From assembly GCA_903838705.1 (NCBI GenBank), contig CAILZL010000040.1, positions 1 to 64,000 on the forward strand: a stretch of 64,000 bases of DNA. Reading direction: 5' to 3'. Every line of letters starts with the position of its first letter. Within the stretch, counting starts at the first letter, position 1. The stretch comes from an uncultured Pseudomonadota bacterium (GTDB lineage: Bacteria > Pseudomonadota > Gammaproteobacteria > Steroidobacterales > Steroidobacteraceae). This document shows, in pieces, positions 30,460 to 40,028 of the stretch. A program made the translations under genes and the position numbers. Below the pieces are notes generated by a model. The model saw nothing but the letters and a program-made list of their open reading frames with translations, ran no database searches and was not told the origin of the DNA.

Positions 30460-31665
30460 ATGTCGAGCAGCTATCTGTTTACTTCTGAATCCGTTTCCGA
30501 AGGCCATCCGGACAAAATCGCTGACCAGATCTCCGATGCTGTACTGGACGCGATCCTGCAACAGGACAAGTCTGCACGCGTTGCCTGCGAAACTCTGGTT
30601 AAAACCGGCGTAGCCATCGTGGCCGGTGAAATCACCACCAGTGCCTGGATCGACCTTGAAGCCCTCACCCGCAAGGTGATTCTGGACATCGGCTACAACT
30701 CCAGCGAAGTGGGCTTTGACGGTGCGACCTGCGGCATTCTGAATCTGATCGGCAAACAGTCGCCCGACATCAATCAGGGCGTTGATCGTAAAAATCCAGA
30801 AGAACAGGGTGCAGGCGATCAAGGTCTGATGTTCGGTTACGCCTGCAACGAAACCAAAGAACTCATGCCTGCTGCAATTTACTACGCACACCGTCTAGTA
30901 GAACGTCAGGCCAAGGTACGCAAGAAAGGCGTTCTGCCCTGGTTGCGTCCTGATGCCAAGTCACAGGTAACGCTGCGCTACGAAAATGACAAAGCCGTCG
31001 GTCTGGACGCCGTGGTGCTGTCCACCCAGCATGATCCGAACATCAAGAACAAGGATCTGCGCGAAGCCGTAGTCGAAGAAATCCTCAAGCCAGTACTGCC
31101 CAAGGCCTGGTTCGAGAAGCTGCCCGCCAAAAAGATACACATCAACCCGACTGGAAAGTTCGTTATCGGCGGTCCAGTGGGCGATTGCGGGCTGACCGGC
31201 CGCAAAATCATCGTCGACAGCTACGGCGGCATGGCCCGTCACGGTGGCGGCGCATTCTCCGGCAAGGATCCCTCCAAAGTGGATCGCTCTGCCGCCTATG
31301 CCGCCCGCTATGTGGCCAAGAACATTGTTGCCGCAGGCCTGGCAGACCGCTGTGAGATTCAGGTGTCCTACGCCATTGGTGTTGCGGAACCGACTTCAAT
31401 CACCGTCATGACGTTCGGTACCGGCAAAATCAGCGATGAAAAGATCGAAAAGCTGATCCGCAAGCACTTCGATCTGCGTCCCTATGGCATCAGCAAGATG
31501 CTCGATCTGCTGCATCCGATGTATCAGGCCACCGCCTCATACGGCCATTTCGGTCGCACGCCGTTTGAGATGGTTAATCCGGTCAACAACAAGGAACGCT
31601 TCACGGCATTTTCCTGGGAAAAAACCGACCGTGCCGAGGCACTGCGCAAGGACGCCAAGCTGTAA
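30460..31665 (+). CDS. metK: S-adenosylmethionine synthetase
   Basis: 401 residues, complete. It makes SAM from methionine and ATP. Family signatures are [20 protein letters not shown] at the N-terminus, [12 protein letters not shown] and [19 protein letters not shown]. It heads a plus-strand pair with ahcY, which recycles the SAH left by methyl transfer. No SAM riboswitch was seen in its leader. Confidence 0.97.
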   Translation: MSSSYLFTSESVSEGHPDKIADQISDAVLDAILQQDKSARVACETLVKTGVAIVAGEITTSAWIDLEALTRKVILDIGYNSSEVGFDGATCGILNLIGKQSPDINQGVDRKNPEEQGAGDQGLMFGYACNETKELMPAAIYYAHRLVERQAKVRKKGVLPWLRPDAKSQVTLRYENDKAVGLDAVVLSTQHDPNIKNKDLREAVVEEILKPVLPKAWFEKLPAKKIHINPTGKFVIGGPVGDCGLTGRKIIVDSYGGMARHGGGAFSGKDPSKVDRSAAYAARYVAKNIVAAGLADRCEIQVSYAIGVAEPTSITVMTFGTGKISDEKIEKLIRKHFDLRPYGISKMLDLLHPMYQATASYGHFGRTPFEMVNPVNNKERFTAFSWEKTDRAEALRKDAKL

Positions 31666-31680
31666 TTTGAATCCGTAATC

Positions 31681-31706
31681 GCTGCAGACGCGTATGTGTC
31701 TGCAGC
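31681..31706 (+). other. Stem-loop between metK and the SAH riboswitch
   Basis: A 9-bp inverted repeat, GCTGCAGAC with GTCTGCAGC, and an 8-base loop start 15 bp after the metK stop. No T-run follows, so this looks more like an RNA-processing or stabilising stem than a terminator. Confidence 0.55.
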
Positions 31707-31716
31707 AAACAATCTG

Positions 31717-31794
31717 TCACCGAGGAGCGCTGCAGCAACCCTGAGAACACCGGGTTGTCAGGCTCGGTGATGGATTGACAAGTCAACCGCGCTC
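31717..31794 (+). promoter_or_regulatory. S-adenosylhomocysteine (SAH) riboswitch
   Basis: The conserved SAH-riboswitch layout is complete. P1 pairs TCACCGAG (31717-31724) with CTCGGTGA (31763-31770). P2 pairs CAACCC (31736-31741) with GGGTTG (31752-31757). The pseudoknot pairs GAGCGC (31725-31730) with GCGCTC (31789-31794). The core GAGGAGCGCTGC is typical. It lies directly upstream of ahcY, where the family acts as an ON switch: SAH binding raises expression of the enzyme that removes SAH. Confidence 0.95.
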
Positions 31795-31830
31795 TTAACT
31801 CCAGTTCATTACTTTAGTTAGGAGAAGCTC

Positions 31831-33246
31831 ATGAACGCTGTTGTTTCAAATAAATTCACTGATTACCTGGTCAAGGATCTGTCACTCGCCGAGTGGGGTC
31901 ACAAGGAAATGGCCATTGCCGAAACGGAAATGCCCGGCCTGATGTCCATCCGCAAGGAATATGCGGCCAGCCAGCCGCTGAAAGGCGCGCGCATTGCAGG
32001 CTCGCTGCACATGACCATCCAGACTGCGATGCTGATCGAAACCCTTAAAGCACTGGGTGCCGAAGTACGCTGGGCATCGTGCAACATCTATTCAACTCAG
32101 GATCATGCCGCTGCCGCCATCGCTGCCAATGGCACCCCGGTGTTTGCCTACAAGGGCGAAACACTGGATGACTACTGGGATTACACCCACCGCATTTTTG
32201 AATGGCCAGATAACCAGCACGCCAACATGATTCTGGATGACGGCGGTGATGCCACCCTCCTGCTGATGCTGGGCAGCAAGGCTGAAAAAGATGCATCCGT
32301 CATTGCCAAACCCACTAACGAAGAGGAAGTGGCGCTGTACAAGTCAATCAAAGACCGTCTTGCCAAACAGCCGGGCTGGTATTCAGCACGCCTGAAAGAA
32401 ATCAAAGGCGTGACTGAAGAAACCACCACCGGCGTGAAGCGTCTCTATCAGCTTTCCAAAGATGGTCACCTGCCCTTCCCAGCCATCAATGTGAACGACT
32501 CGGTAACCAAGTCCAAGTTCGACAACCTGTATGGTTGCCGTGAATCCCTGGTTGATGCCATCAAACGCGCCACTGACGTAATGCTGGCCGGCAAGGTTGC
32601 AGTTGTTGCCGGCTTTGGTGACGTGGGCAAAGGATCTGCTGAAAGCTTGCGCGCACTTTCTGCTCAGGTATGGGTAACGGAAATTGATCCGATCTGCGCG
32701 CTGCAGGCTGCGATGGAAGGCTATCGCGTCGTGACCATGGATGAAGCCGCCGACAAGGCCGACATTTTCGTGACCACCACCGGCAACGTGAATGTCATTA
32801 CGCATGAACACATGAAGCGCATGCGTCACCAGGCCATCGTCTGCAATATCGGCCACTTTGATAGCGAAATTGAAATTGCTGCACTCAAGCAGTACAAGTG
32901 GGAAAACATCAAGCCACAGGTCGATCATGTCATATTCCCTGATGGCAAACGCATCATCGTGCTGGCCGAAGGCCGTCTGGTGAATCTGGGTTGCGGCACA
33001 GGTCACCCTTCATTCGTGATGTCCAACTCCTTCACCAATCAGGTGCTGGCGCAGATCGAACTGTTCAAGTACGGCAGCAAATACCAGAACGATGTCTATG
33101 TGCTGCCGAAGCATCTGGATGAAAAGGTGGCACAGCTTCATCTGGAACGCATCGGCGTGAAACTGACCAAGCTGACTGAAGAACAGGCGCGATACATCGG
33201 TGTACCGGTAGATGGTCCGTTCAAGCCGGCTCATTACAAGTACTGA
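31831..33246 (+). CDS. ahcY: Adenosylhomocysteinase (SAH hydrolase)
   Basis: 471 residues, start ATG at 31831 with AGGAG nine bases upstream. Splits SAH to adenosine and homocysteine with bound NAD. Seen motifs are [13 protein letters not shown], the NAD loop [14 protein letters not shown] and the C-terminal PFKPAHYKY that closes the cofactor site. Regulated by the SAH riboswitch in its leader. Confidence 0.97.
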   Translation: MNAVVSNKFTDYLVKDLSLAEWGHKEMAIAETEMPGLMSIRKEYAASQPLKGARIAGSLHMTIQTAMLIETLKALGAEVRWASCNIYSTQDHAAAAIAANGTPVFAYKGETLDDYWDYTHRIFEWPDNQHANMILDDGGDATLLLMLGSKAEKDASVIAKPTNEEEVALYKSIKDRLAKQPGWYSARLKEIKGVTEETTTGVKRLYQLSKDGHLPFPAINVNDSVTKSKFDNLYGCRESLVDAIKRATDVMLAGKVAVVAGFGDVGKGSAESLRALSAQVWVTEIDPICALQAAMEGYRVVTMDEAADKADIFVTTTGNVNVITHEHMKRMRHQAIVCNIGHFDSEIEIAALKQYKWENIKPQVDHVIFPDGKRIIVLAEGRLVNLGCGTGHPSFVMSNSFTNQVLAQIELFKYGSKYQNDVYVLPKHLDEKVAQLHLERIGVKLTKLTEEQARYIGVPVDGPFKPAHYKY

Positions 33247-33270
33247 TACGCTTCGTACAGCGAAATGAAC

Positions 33271-33299
33271 AAGGCCGGCGCAAGCCGGCCTTGTTGTTT
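33271..33299 (+). terminator. Rho-independent terminator after ahcY
   Basis: A stem pairing AAGGCCGGC with GCCGGCCTT and a short loop, followed by GTTGTTT. It lies 24 bp after the ahcY stop. Confidence 0.85.
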
Positions 33300-33430
33300 C
33301 ACCCGGTCAGTTTCAATGCCTTCATACATAGAAGAGACAAAGCCGGAATTCAATCCCTCGACTGCATAACATTACTTTGCTCAACCGGTATCATGGCGCC
33401 ACTTGCTCTGGTATCCGCTAACAACCCGTC

Positions 33431-34195
33431 ATGCAAACGCAACGCGCTGTCCGACTGCTGCAACTGACCGACACCCACCTGCTCGGGCGTCGCGATGCCT
33501 TGCTGTACGGCATTTGCACCTACGACACATTGCAGGCCACACTGGCCGATGCGGAAAAACGATATCCCGGACATGACGGTATTTTATTGACTGGCGATCT
33601 GGTGCATGACGATGCAGCGGGTTATGCGCTGATACGTGAGATGTTCAGTGACTCCCAGGTTCCTGTGTACTGCATCCCGGGCAATCACGATCTGCCCGAT
33701 GCAATGCGTCAAATGCTGACTGACGCTCCATTCATTCTGGATATGCACTGCATCCTGCATAACTGGCTGGTAGTGCTGCTTGATTCAACCCGGGAAAATC
33801 ACGTGGGTGGCAGACTTGGCCCGGAACAGCTCCAGCATCTGGATGTGCTGTTGCAGCAACATCCACAACACCACACGCTGATCTGCCTGCACCATCATCC
33901 CATCAAGATGCAAAGCCAGTGGCTGGATGAAATCGGGCTGGCAGATGGACAGGCATTTCATGAATGTATCCAGCGACATCAGCAGGTACGTGGTGTGCTG
34001 TGGGGACATGTCCATCAGCCGCTTGATAAAATAATTGAGGGCGTGCACTACATGGCCACCCCTTCTACCTGCGCCCAGTTTCTGCAGCATAGTGAGGAAT
34101 TCACCGTGGCTGTCCAGCCGCCGGGTTATCGAACACTTGAATTGTGTCCGGATGGCACCATCCGCACCGAAGTGATCAGGCTGGAGTCCGAATAA
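33431..34195 (+). CDS. cpdA: 3',5'-cyclic AMP phosphodiesterase, Icc/CpdA family
   Basis: 254 residues. Binuclear metallophosphoesterase. The five motif blocks are present in order: DTHLLG, GDLVHDD, GNHD, HHHP and GHVHQP. CpdA lowers cAMP and so tunes CRP-dependent genes; some relatives act on other phosphodiesters. It ends two bases before the next gene, so the pair is co-transcribed. Confidence 0.9.
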   Translation: MQTQRAVRLLQLTDTHLLGRRDALLYGICTYDTLQATLADAEKRYPGHDGILLTGDLVHDDAAGYALIREMFSDSQVPVYCIPGNHDLPDAMRQMLTDAPFILDMHCILHNWLVVLLDSTRENHVGGRLGPEQLQHLDVLLQQHPQHHTLICLHHHPIKMQSQWLDEIGLADGQAFHECIQRHQQVRGVLWGHVHQPLDKIIEGVHYMATPSTCAQFLQHSEEFTVAVQPPGYRTLELCPDGTIRTEVIRLESE

Positions 34196-34197
34196 TA

Positions 34198-35082
34198 ATG
34201 TCTCACCGGTCTTTGGCAGGCACCCTCAGATTGACAGGTCTTGTGCTGATAGCTCAGTTCACCTGCACGACCGCACAGGCAGATCCCGCCATCTGGTGTG
34301 TGCAGGGCAAGCACAACACGCTGTACCTGCTGGGCACCATCCATCTTCTGCCCAGTGACGAACAGCTGGCTGACAATATCCAGCGTGCTTATGCAGAGTC
34401 AGAGCAACTTCTGATGGAAATGGACATGGATGATCTCGATGTTACGACCATACAGACAGCCATGATGCAGGCTGGTTTGTTACCTGCAAATCAAAATCTA
34501 TCCTCGCAGCTGGATACAACCACCCGACGCAATCTGCAATCCGCTATCAAAGCCATGGGGATTGAGAGTGAGCGGTTAGCACACTTTCAACCCTGGCTGG
34601 CCGCGCTGACGCTCGAACAATTGCACTATGTAAGTCAGGGCTTTGATGCTGACTCCGGCGTCGAATCGCAACTTACCCGGATGGCAAAGCACGATCACAA
34701 ACCCATACAGGGACTGGAAACGGTGCAACAGCAGATCAATCTGTTTGCCGGCATGGAACGGAATGCACAACAGGACCTGTTACGCCAGACGCTGGAGGAA
34801 TTGAACGAATCACCGGATGAAGTGCAGTCGCTGCTGCAAGCCTGGCGGAACGGCGACATAGAGCGACTACAGGTGTTTTTGCAGCAAGGCTTTGATGAAA
34901 GCCCGCAGCTGCTGAATCTGCTGACCACCCGGCGTAATCAGCAATGGCTCAGCACACTGATTACTCTGCTGGAACAACAGTCAGATGACTATCTGGTGGC
35001 TGTGGGTGCATTGCATCTGCTCGGCGAGGAGGGACTGGTGTCCCTGCTGCAACAGGCCGGCTATTCAGTCACGCGGCAATAG
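34198..35082 (+). CDS. TraB/GumN family protein, exported
   Basis: 294 residues from the ATG at 34198, two bases after cpdA. Signal peptide ends near TTAQA. The family motif GTIHLLP lies near residue 44, and a second block DYLVAVGALHLLGEEGLVSLL is at the C-terminus. These proteins are predicted metal-dependent proteases related to TIKI; the bacterial function is not established. Confidence 0.88.
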   Translation: MSHRSLAGTLRLTGLVLIAQFTCTTAQADPAIWCVQGKHNTLYLLGTIHLLPSDEQLADNIQRAYAESEQLLMEMDMDDLDVTTIQTAMMQAGLLPANQNLSSQLDTTTRRNLQSAIKAMGIESERLAHFQPWLAALTLEQLHYVSQGFDADSGVESQLTRMAKHDHKPIQGLETVQQQINLFAGMERNAQQDLLRQTLEELNESPDEVQSLLQAWRNGDIERLQVFLQQGFDESPQLLNLLTTRRNQQWLSTLITLLEQQSDDYLVAVGALHLLGEEGLVSLLQQAGYSVTRQ

Positions 35083-35087
35083 CGGAT

Positions 35088-35468
35088 TCACGCTCTGCCC
35101 AACGCCAGCACAATCACCATGCCAAGCCACGCCGCAAACAGGCACAGTCCCACAGAAACCAGCACATTAAGCGCAGCCATCAGCATGGCACCAGACCGCG
35201 CCAGCATGAGCGTTTGCAGGCTGAAAGACGAAAAGGTAGTAAACCCACCCAGTACCCCGATCATCAGGAACTGACGCAGATTGATTGAAACACTCAGGCG
35301 TCCGCTCTCGGTCATGCCCGCCAGTACTCCAATGATCAAACTGCCCACTACATTGACCAGCAAGGTGCCCCAGGGAAAGGCAGACCAGCGCGACTGAACC
35401 CACTCGCTGCAGGCAAAGCGTGCCACGCTGCCCAGTGCACCACCCAGTGCGATCCAGAAGTAAATCAT
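35088..35468 (-). CDS. crcB: Fluoride channel CrcB/Fluc
   Basis: 126 residues from the ATG at 35468; the longer frame has no signal. Four membrane helices. Family motifs are GGALGSVARF near residue 9, GTLLVNVVGS near residue 40 and GGFTTFSSFS near residue 70. It works as an antiparallel dimer to expel fluoride. No fluoride riboswitch is seen in the 79 bp upstream. Probably co-transcribed with the rubredoxin gene. Confidence 0.93.
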   Translation of the reverse strand: MIYFWIALGGALGSVARFACSEWVQSRWSAFPWGTLLVNVVGSLIIGVLAGMTESGRLSVSINLRQFLMIGVLGGFTTFSSFSLQTLMLARSGAMLMAALNVLVSVGLCLFAAWLGMVIVLALGRA

Positions 35469-35547
35469 GTCATCGCCGAGGGTGTTAACCCTGCTCCCGC
35501 CAGACACCGGGAGACATTGCGACTGACATAACGCCAGCAGGACATGC

Positions 35548-35712
35548 TTACACCTCAATCATGTCGAATTCTTCCTTGCCAGCGCCGCAATCGGGGCACC
35601 GCCACGACAGCGGCACATCTTCCCATCTGGTGCCCGGAGCAATTCCGGCAACGGGATCACCCTTTTCCTCTTCATACACATAACCGCAAATCACACACAG
35701 ATAGGATTTCAT
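35548..35712 (-). CDS. Rubredoxin
   Basis: 54 residues, found by direct reading. [20 protein letters not shown] opens the protein; the second cysteine pair is CPDCG in [14 protein letters not shown]. The two CxxCG sites hold a single iron, so it is a one-electron carrier. Divergent from hemL, a neighbour pair seen in other gammaproteobacteria; the redox partner is unknown. Confidence 0.95.
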   Translation of the reverse strand: MKSYLCVICGYVYEEEKGDPVAGIAPGTRWEDVPLSWRCPDCGAGKEEFDMIEV

Positions 35713-35854
35713 TTCGACCAACGCACTGGATAAGGAGCTGCGATTAAAGCGGGAACTGCGCCATCAAGCAACCGGAATGCAGTGCCAACTATTAACAGAA
35801 CGTAGAAGTCCTTACACTTGCACACTATTTCGTATTACTCCCTAGGTATATCTG

Positions 35855-37129
35855 ATGAGTCTGTACAGTGAAGCCTGTCGCTACATTCCCGGTGGGGTCA
35901 ATTCGCCCGTGCGCGCATTCCGTGGGGTAGGTGGCGAACCGGTGTTTCTGTCCCGTGCCAGTGGCGCCTATGTATTTGATACGGCCGGCAAGCGCTACAT
36001 CGACTACGTAGGCTCATGGGGCCCCATGATACTGGGTCACGCACATCCTGAAGTTATCAAGGCCGTACAGGATCGTGCTGCGCTGGGTTTGAGCTTCGGA
36101 GCACCAACGGAAATCGAAACGCTTGTCGCTAAAAAGATATGCGAGCTGATGCCGTCCATCGAACTGGTACGCATGGTCAGTTCCGGTACCGAAGCGACCA
36201 TGAGTGCCATACGACTTGCACGCGGTTACACCGGCCGCGACAAAATCGTCAAATTCGAAGGCTGCTATCACGGCCATTCTGATTCATTACTGGTCAAAGC
36301 CGGTTCAGGTGCACTGACCTTCGGTGTACCCACCTCACCCGGCGTACCCGCTGCCGCAGCGGCCCTGACAATCACGCTCAACTACAACGACAGCCAGCAA
36401 GTCGAACAGGTGTTCAAGGAAATCGGCCATGAGATTGCCTGCATCATCGTTGAGCCCGTCGCCGGCAACATGAACTGCGTGCCACCGCTACCGGGCTTTC
36501 TACAGACGCTGCGACGAGTCTGTGATGAATCCGGCGCCGTACTGATCTTTGATGAAGTAATGACCGGCTTTCGTGTCGCACTGGGTAGCGCTCAGGCTTT
36601 GTATGGTATTACTCCAGACCTCACCACCCTCGGCAAGATTGTCGGCGGCGGCATGCCCGTCGGCGCCTTCGGTGGCAAGCAAATCATCATGGATAAACTC
36701 GCACCCACTGGACCGATCTATCAGGCAGGCACCCTGTCCGGTAATCCTGTTGCCATGGCTGCAGGTCTGAAAACACTGGAGCTGATCTGCGCACAACCTG
36801 ACTTTCACACAAAGCTTGATGCCAGCGCAAAATCATTGATGCACGGCCTGACACAGGCCGCACATCAGGCCGGACTGGCTTTCACCACCACTCAGGTCGG
36901 CGGCATGTTTGGTCTGTATTTCAATGAAGAATCCACTATCACCAATTACACGCAGGTGATGCGCAGCAATGCCGAACGTTTCAGGCAGTTTTTTCACGGC
37001 ATGCTGGAAGAAGGCGTGTATCTGGCACCCTCGGCATTTGAAGCGGGTTTCATTTCTGCCGCACATACGCAATCTGACATTGACGCCACCATCGCAGCCG
37101 CATCGCGCGTATTTGCCAGATTGAAATAA
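35855..37129 (+). CDS. hemL: Glutamate-1-semialdehyde 2,1-aminomutase
   Basis: 424 residues. PLP enzyme that makes 5-aminolevulinate in the C5 heme pathway. Motifs are [40 protein letters not shown] and the PLP lysine in [19 protein letters not shown]. Heme and siroheme supply link it loosely to cysG. Confidence 0.97.
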   Translation: MSLYSEACRYIPGGVNSPVRAFRGVGGEPVFLSRASGAYVFDTAGKRYIDYVGSWGPMILGHAHPEVIKAVQDRAALGLSFGAPTEIETLVAKKICELMPSIELVRMVSSGTEATMSAIRLARGYTGRDKIVKFEGCYHGHSDSLLVKAGSGALTFGVPTSPGVPAAAAALTITLNYNDSQQVEQVFKEIGHEIACIIVEPVAGNMNCVPPLPGFLQTLRRVCDESGAVLIFDEVMTGFRVALGSAQALYGITPDLTTLGKIVGGGMPVGAFGGKQIIMDKLAPTGPIYQAGTLSGNPVAMAAGLKTLELICAQPDFHTKLDASAKSLMHGLTQAAHQAGLAFTTTQVGGMFGLYFNEESTITNYTQVMRSNAERFRQFFHGMLEEGVYLAPSAFEAGFISAAHTQSDIDATIAAASRVFARLK

Positions 37130-37166
37130 GCCAGGCCATTTCAGCAAAGCACCAGCACTCAACATC

Positions 37167-38471
37167 ATGACCAGCATTTTCCTGACCCGTCGTGAGCGAA
37201 CCCAGTGGTGGCTGGTTTTCGGATCTGGTTTCGCACTGTCAATCATCATGGCCATGCGCTCACAGATCGGCGGCGATCAGCTCATGTTGCTGGAACTGGG
37301 CTGGAGATTCGTAGTAAACGGCGAATGGTTGCAGTACGGCATGCCGACTTCAGCGGGCGGACGTTCGCCCGGTGGACTGATGGCGTTATTGATGGCCATT
37401 CCATTGTGGATCTGGCGCGACTATCGCTCGCCTGCTCTGTTTACTGCACTGCTGCATGCCTGCGCATTCATCTTGCTGGCCTATACCCTGCGCTCCACCC
37501 TGACCAGACGAGGCATGTGGTTACTCATCCTGCTGGTATGGCTTAACCCCTGGCGCATGTATTTCTCTGCACATATCTGGAATGCCAACCTGATGTTCAT
37601 CGCCGCAGTCCTGCATCTGGCAAGCGCCCAACGTATGGCGGCGCACAAGGAAGCCTGGAACTCCTGCGCACAAGCATTACTGATTGCGCTGGCCATGCAA
37701 GTTCATACCTCGGCAGCAGTACTCGCTGTGCTATCACTGCTGCTGTGGTGGAAGGGAATGATTAAAGTGCATTGGGGTGGCATAGCCTGTGGAGTGATAC
37801 TCGGCATTGCGTCCTATGTGCCATGGCTGCTGACCATTCACAATGATCCAAGCCTGACACCGGGTGACAAAGGATTCTTCCTGCGTGGACTTATATATGT
37901 GTTCCCGCTGGTCAGAGGGATACTGTACTGGATCAAGATGTCCAGTCTGTTTTTTACCAGCCGTATGGAGGATCTGAATTTCAGCGGCTTGGCAAACGAT
38001 AGCATCAACACCGCGCTTGTCTGGTTTGGTCTGGCAGTTACTTACCTGGCATATCTGACGATTCTTCCCTCTGCGTGGGCGCACTGGCGATTTGTCCGTA
38101 AACTGTGGCCATCAGTACGCCGACCTGTCGCTTGTCCTAACAATCAACGCGCTTGGCTGAGAATCTATATTGCGCTGTCCATGCTGGCAGCCGTTTTCTG
38201 CTTTGCAATCTCACCCACGACGATCATGTTCTGGCAGGTTTTCATTTCAATCCCTGCTGCCACACTGGTTCTGATTATGGCTGAGGAAAATCTGTTACGA
38301 ACCAGGTTTAGATTAAAAGCCATTCGTGTAATTTCCGCTTGGTGGGTATTGTCATGCGTATTGCTGCTGCTGCAAGCCTTCGGCTCGGAGCAGTATCGCT
38401 GTGGTGGCCGTAATGCCGGCCCGGAAAATTCAATGCTTATTGAGTTACATGACACCGGAGTGTGCTCATGA
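37167..38471 (+). CDS. Polytopic membrane protein, possible GT-C type glycosyltransferase
   Basis: 434 residues with roughly ten hydrophobic segments. An Asp in the first external loop (IGGDQLMLLELGWRFV) and a following GGRSPGGLMALL recall the layout of ArnT/PMT-like lipid-linked sugar transferases. I see no decisive motif, so the function is an inference from topology and from the glycosyltransferases downstream. It starts the glycan locus after hemL. Confidence 0.6.
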   Translation: MTSIFLTRRERTQWWLVFGSGFALSIIMAMRSQIGGDQLMLLELGWRFVVNGEWLQYGMPTSAGGRSPGGLMALLMAIPLWIWRDYRSPALFTALLHACAFILLAYTLRSTLTRRGMWLLILLVWLNPWRMYFSAHIWNANLMFIAAVLHLASAQRMAAHKEAWNSCAQALLIALAMQVHTSAAVLAVLSLLLWWKGMIKVHWGGIACGVILGIASYVPWLLTIHNDPSLTPGDKGFFLRGLIYVFPLVRGILYWIKMSSLFFTSRMEDLNFSGLANDSINTALVWFGLAVTYLAYLTILPSAWAHWRFVRKLWPSVRRPVACPNNQRAWLRIYIALSMLAAVFCFAISPTTIMFWQVFISIPAATLVLIMAEENLLRTRFRLKAIRVISAWWVLSCVLLLLQAFGSEQYRCGGRNAGPENSMLIELHDTGVCS

Positions 38472-38681
38472 ATGAGCCCATAGCAATAAATGGTTACAAC
38501 CTATCTTACCCGTCAGTTTAGGTATGCCAGACAGACCAATACAATTGCTTCAACTCAGTTTGATAAAGAATTGAGCCGACCAGCATGTAATACTTATGGT
38601 GCAAACGAGTTAATACCCTCTGTTACGCAATGATGTGAGCAAGTTTCAGGATGAATGTGAATTATCTTTGGAGAACACCTA

Positions 38682-39935
38682 ATGGAATCCCCATTTTTGT
38701 TATTGATGCCGTCTTATAACCAGTCACATTACATTGTTGACGCCGTTAATAGCGTGCTTGCCCAGGACGACCCAAATTGGGAATTATGGATTGTGGATAA
38801 TTCCAGCGATTCAACACCGGAAGTGATGAAACAATTTAATGACTCGCGCATTCACTTCCATCACATTCCTGAGCGCATGGACCCCGGCTCCTGCCTGAAC
38901 TGGATGCTGGAACGCACCAAAGGCAAATATTTTTCATACCTCCACACTGACAATAATCTGCACTGTTCATATGTACGCATGATGCGAAGCGCTCTTGAAG
39001 GGAAACAACTTGGCTTGGCATATTGCAACATGAGAACAATCGATGGGTCTGGAAAGTATGTTGGCATTTTCATGCGAGGTGAGTTCAATCTGGCAAGAAT
39101 GCTGAGCACTGATCCATTAGGAGCACCGTTCTCTGCAACCGTTGAGCTTGCACGTCAGGTAGGAGGATTCAACTCCAATGACTTCGCGGATGACGTCCGA
39201 TTCTGCACCAGCGCATACGGGCTGGCAGATTATCACTACATTCGGGAACCCCTACTGGACTATCGAATCCATATGGGTAGCCGGACTGAAGAGGCCGGAG
39301 GCCACAAAAAGATGCGAAATCTCTTCGTCAACCTGATGCCAAAGATTTTACCTACCCTAGAAGAACGAGGCCTAGATCCATTGAAATCCATGGAACATGC
39401 CATTCGTACATCCCTCGATGACTTAGAACTGCATGTGGAGGACTACTGGCATCGCAGGTTATCCGCAAAGGCACAGGCTTGGTGGCAAGGCACTCCAAAA
39501 CTTGATCATTTCTTCCTGTATGGGCTACTGGATTTACCCGGTTTTAATTTCAAGCATGGCAAGCCACCATTGCAGCTATTGATACGTAGCGAAAATCAAA
39601 GTGCAACCATATTCCCGTGGACAACCTTACTGGTCAGGAGACGACTGCGCAAATTAAGGCATCATCTGCGCGGAATGGCCACAAAAACACAAAACCTCCT
39701 AGTTCCCTGGTCCTGCATGAAATTAGGTGTGAATTTTGGCGAAGAAGTATCGATACGCGTAGCCAACCTCAATACTCGCACGCTCTGGGTCGCTAGACAG
39801 CTGGAGCTTTCTTTAGGATGGAAACCTTTTCTGGACGCAAGCGTTACTGACGCACCTAAATGGCTTAATTGGCCAAAGGCAAAAGGCACCGAGCACCTGC
39901 TGGATTGTTCAGATGATATACACCTTGGAAAATAA
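38682..39935 (+). CDS. Glycosyltransferase family 2
   Basis: 417 residues. GT-A domain in the first 220 residues: LMPSYNQSHYIVDAVNSVL, WIVDNSSDSTPE, and a metal-binding segment YLHTDNN where the usual DxD is HTDNN. The C-terminal 190 residues are unassigned and may be a lineage-specific acceptor domain. Start ATG has GGAGA upstream. More A+T-rich than the housekeeping genes. Confidence 0.85.
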   Translation: MESPFLLLMPSYNQSHYIVDAVNSVLAQDDPNWELWIVDNSSDSTPEVMKQFNDSRIHFHHIPERMDPGSCLNWMLERTKGKYFSYLHTDNNLHCSYVRMMRSALEGKQLGLAYCNMRTIDGSGKYVGIFMRGEFNLARMLSTDPLGAPFSATVELARQVGGFNSNDFADDVRFCTSAYGLADYHYIREPLLDYRIHMGSRTEEAGGHKKMRNLFVNLMPKILPTLEERGLDPLKSMEHAIRTSLDDLELHVEDYWHRRLSAKAQAWWQGTPKLDHFFLYGLLDLPGFNFKHGKPPLQLLIRSENQSATIFPWTTLLVRRRLRKLRHHLRGMATKTQNLLVPWSCMKLGVNFGEEVSIRVANLNTRTLWVARQLELSLGWKPFLDASVTDAPKWLNWPKAKGTEHLLDCSDDIHLGK

Positions 39936-40028
39936 TCTACTCATCCAGGAACCGAAATGCTGATAAAATTGATCGCGCTAAGATGCCTTATAAGCCAAAA
40001 AAACAGCTATCACTTAAAGACTATTAAT

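Noticed and set aside
30244-30891. Long antisense ORF over metK
   Set aside because: Shadow of metK; the plus-strand protein is fully conserved in motif content.
35469-35547. Fluoride riboswitch before crcB
   Set aside because: Only GGCGATG near the start codon resembles the motif; the pseudoknot partners are missing.
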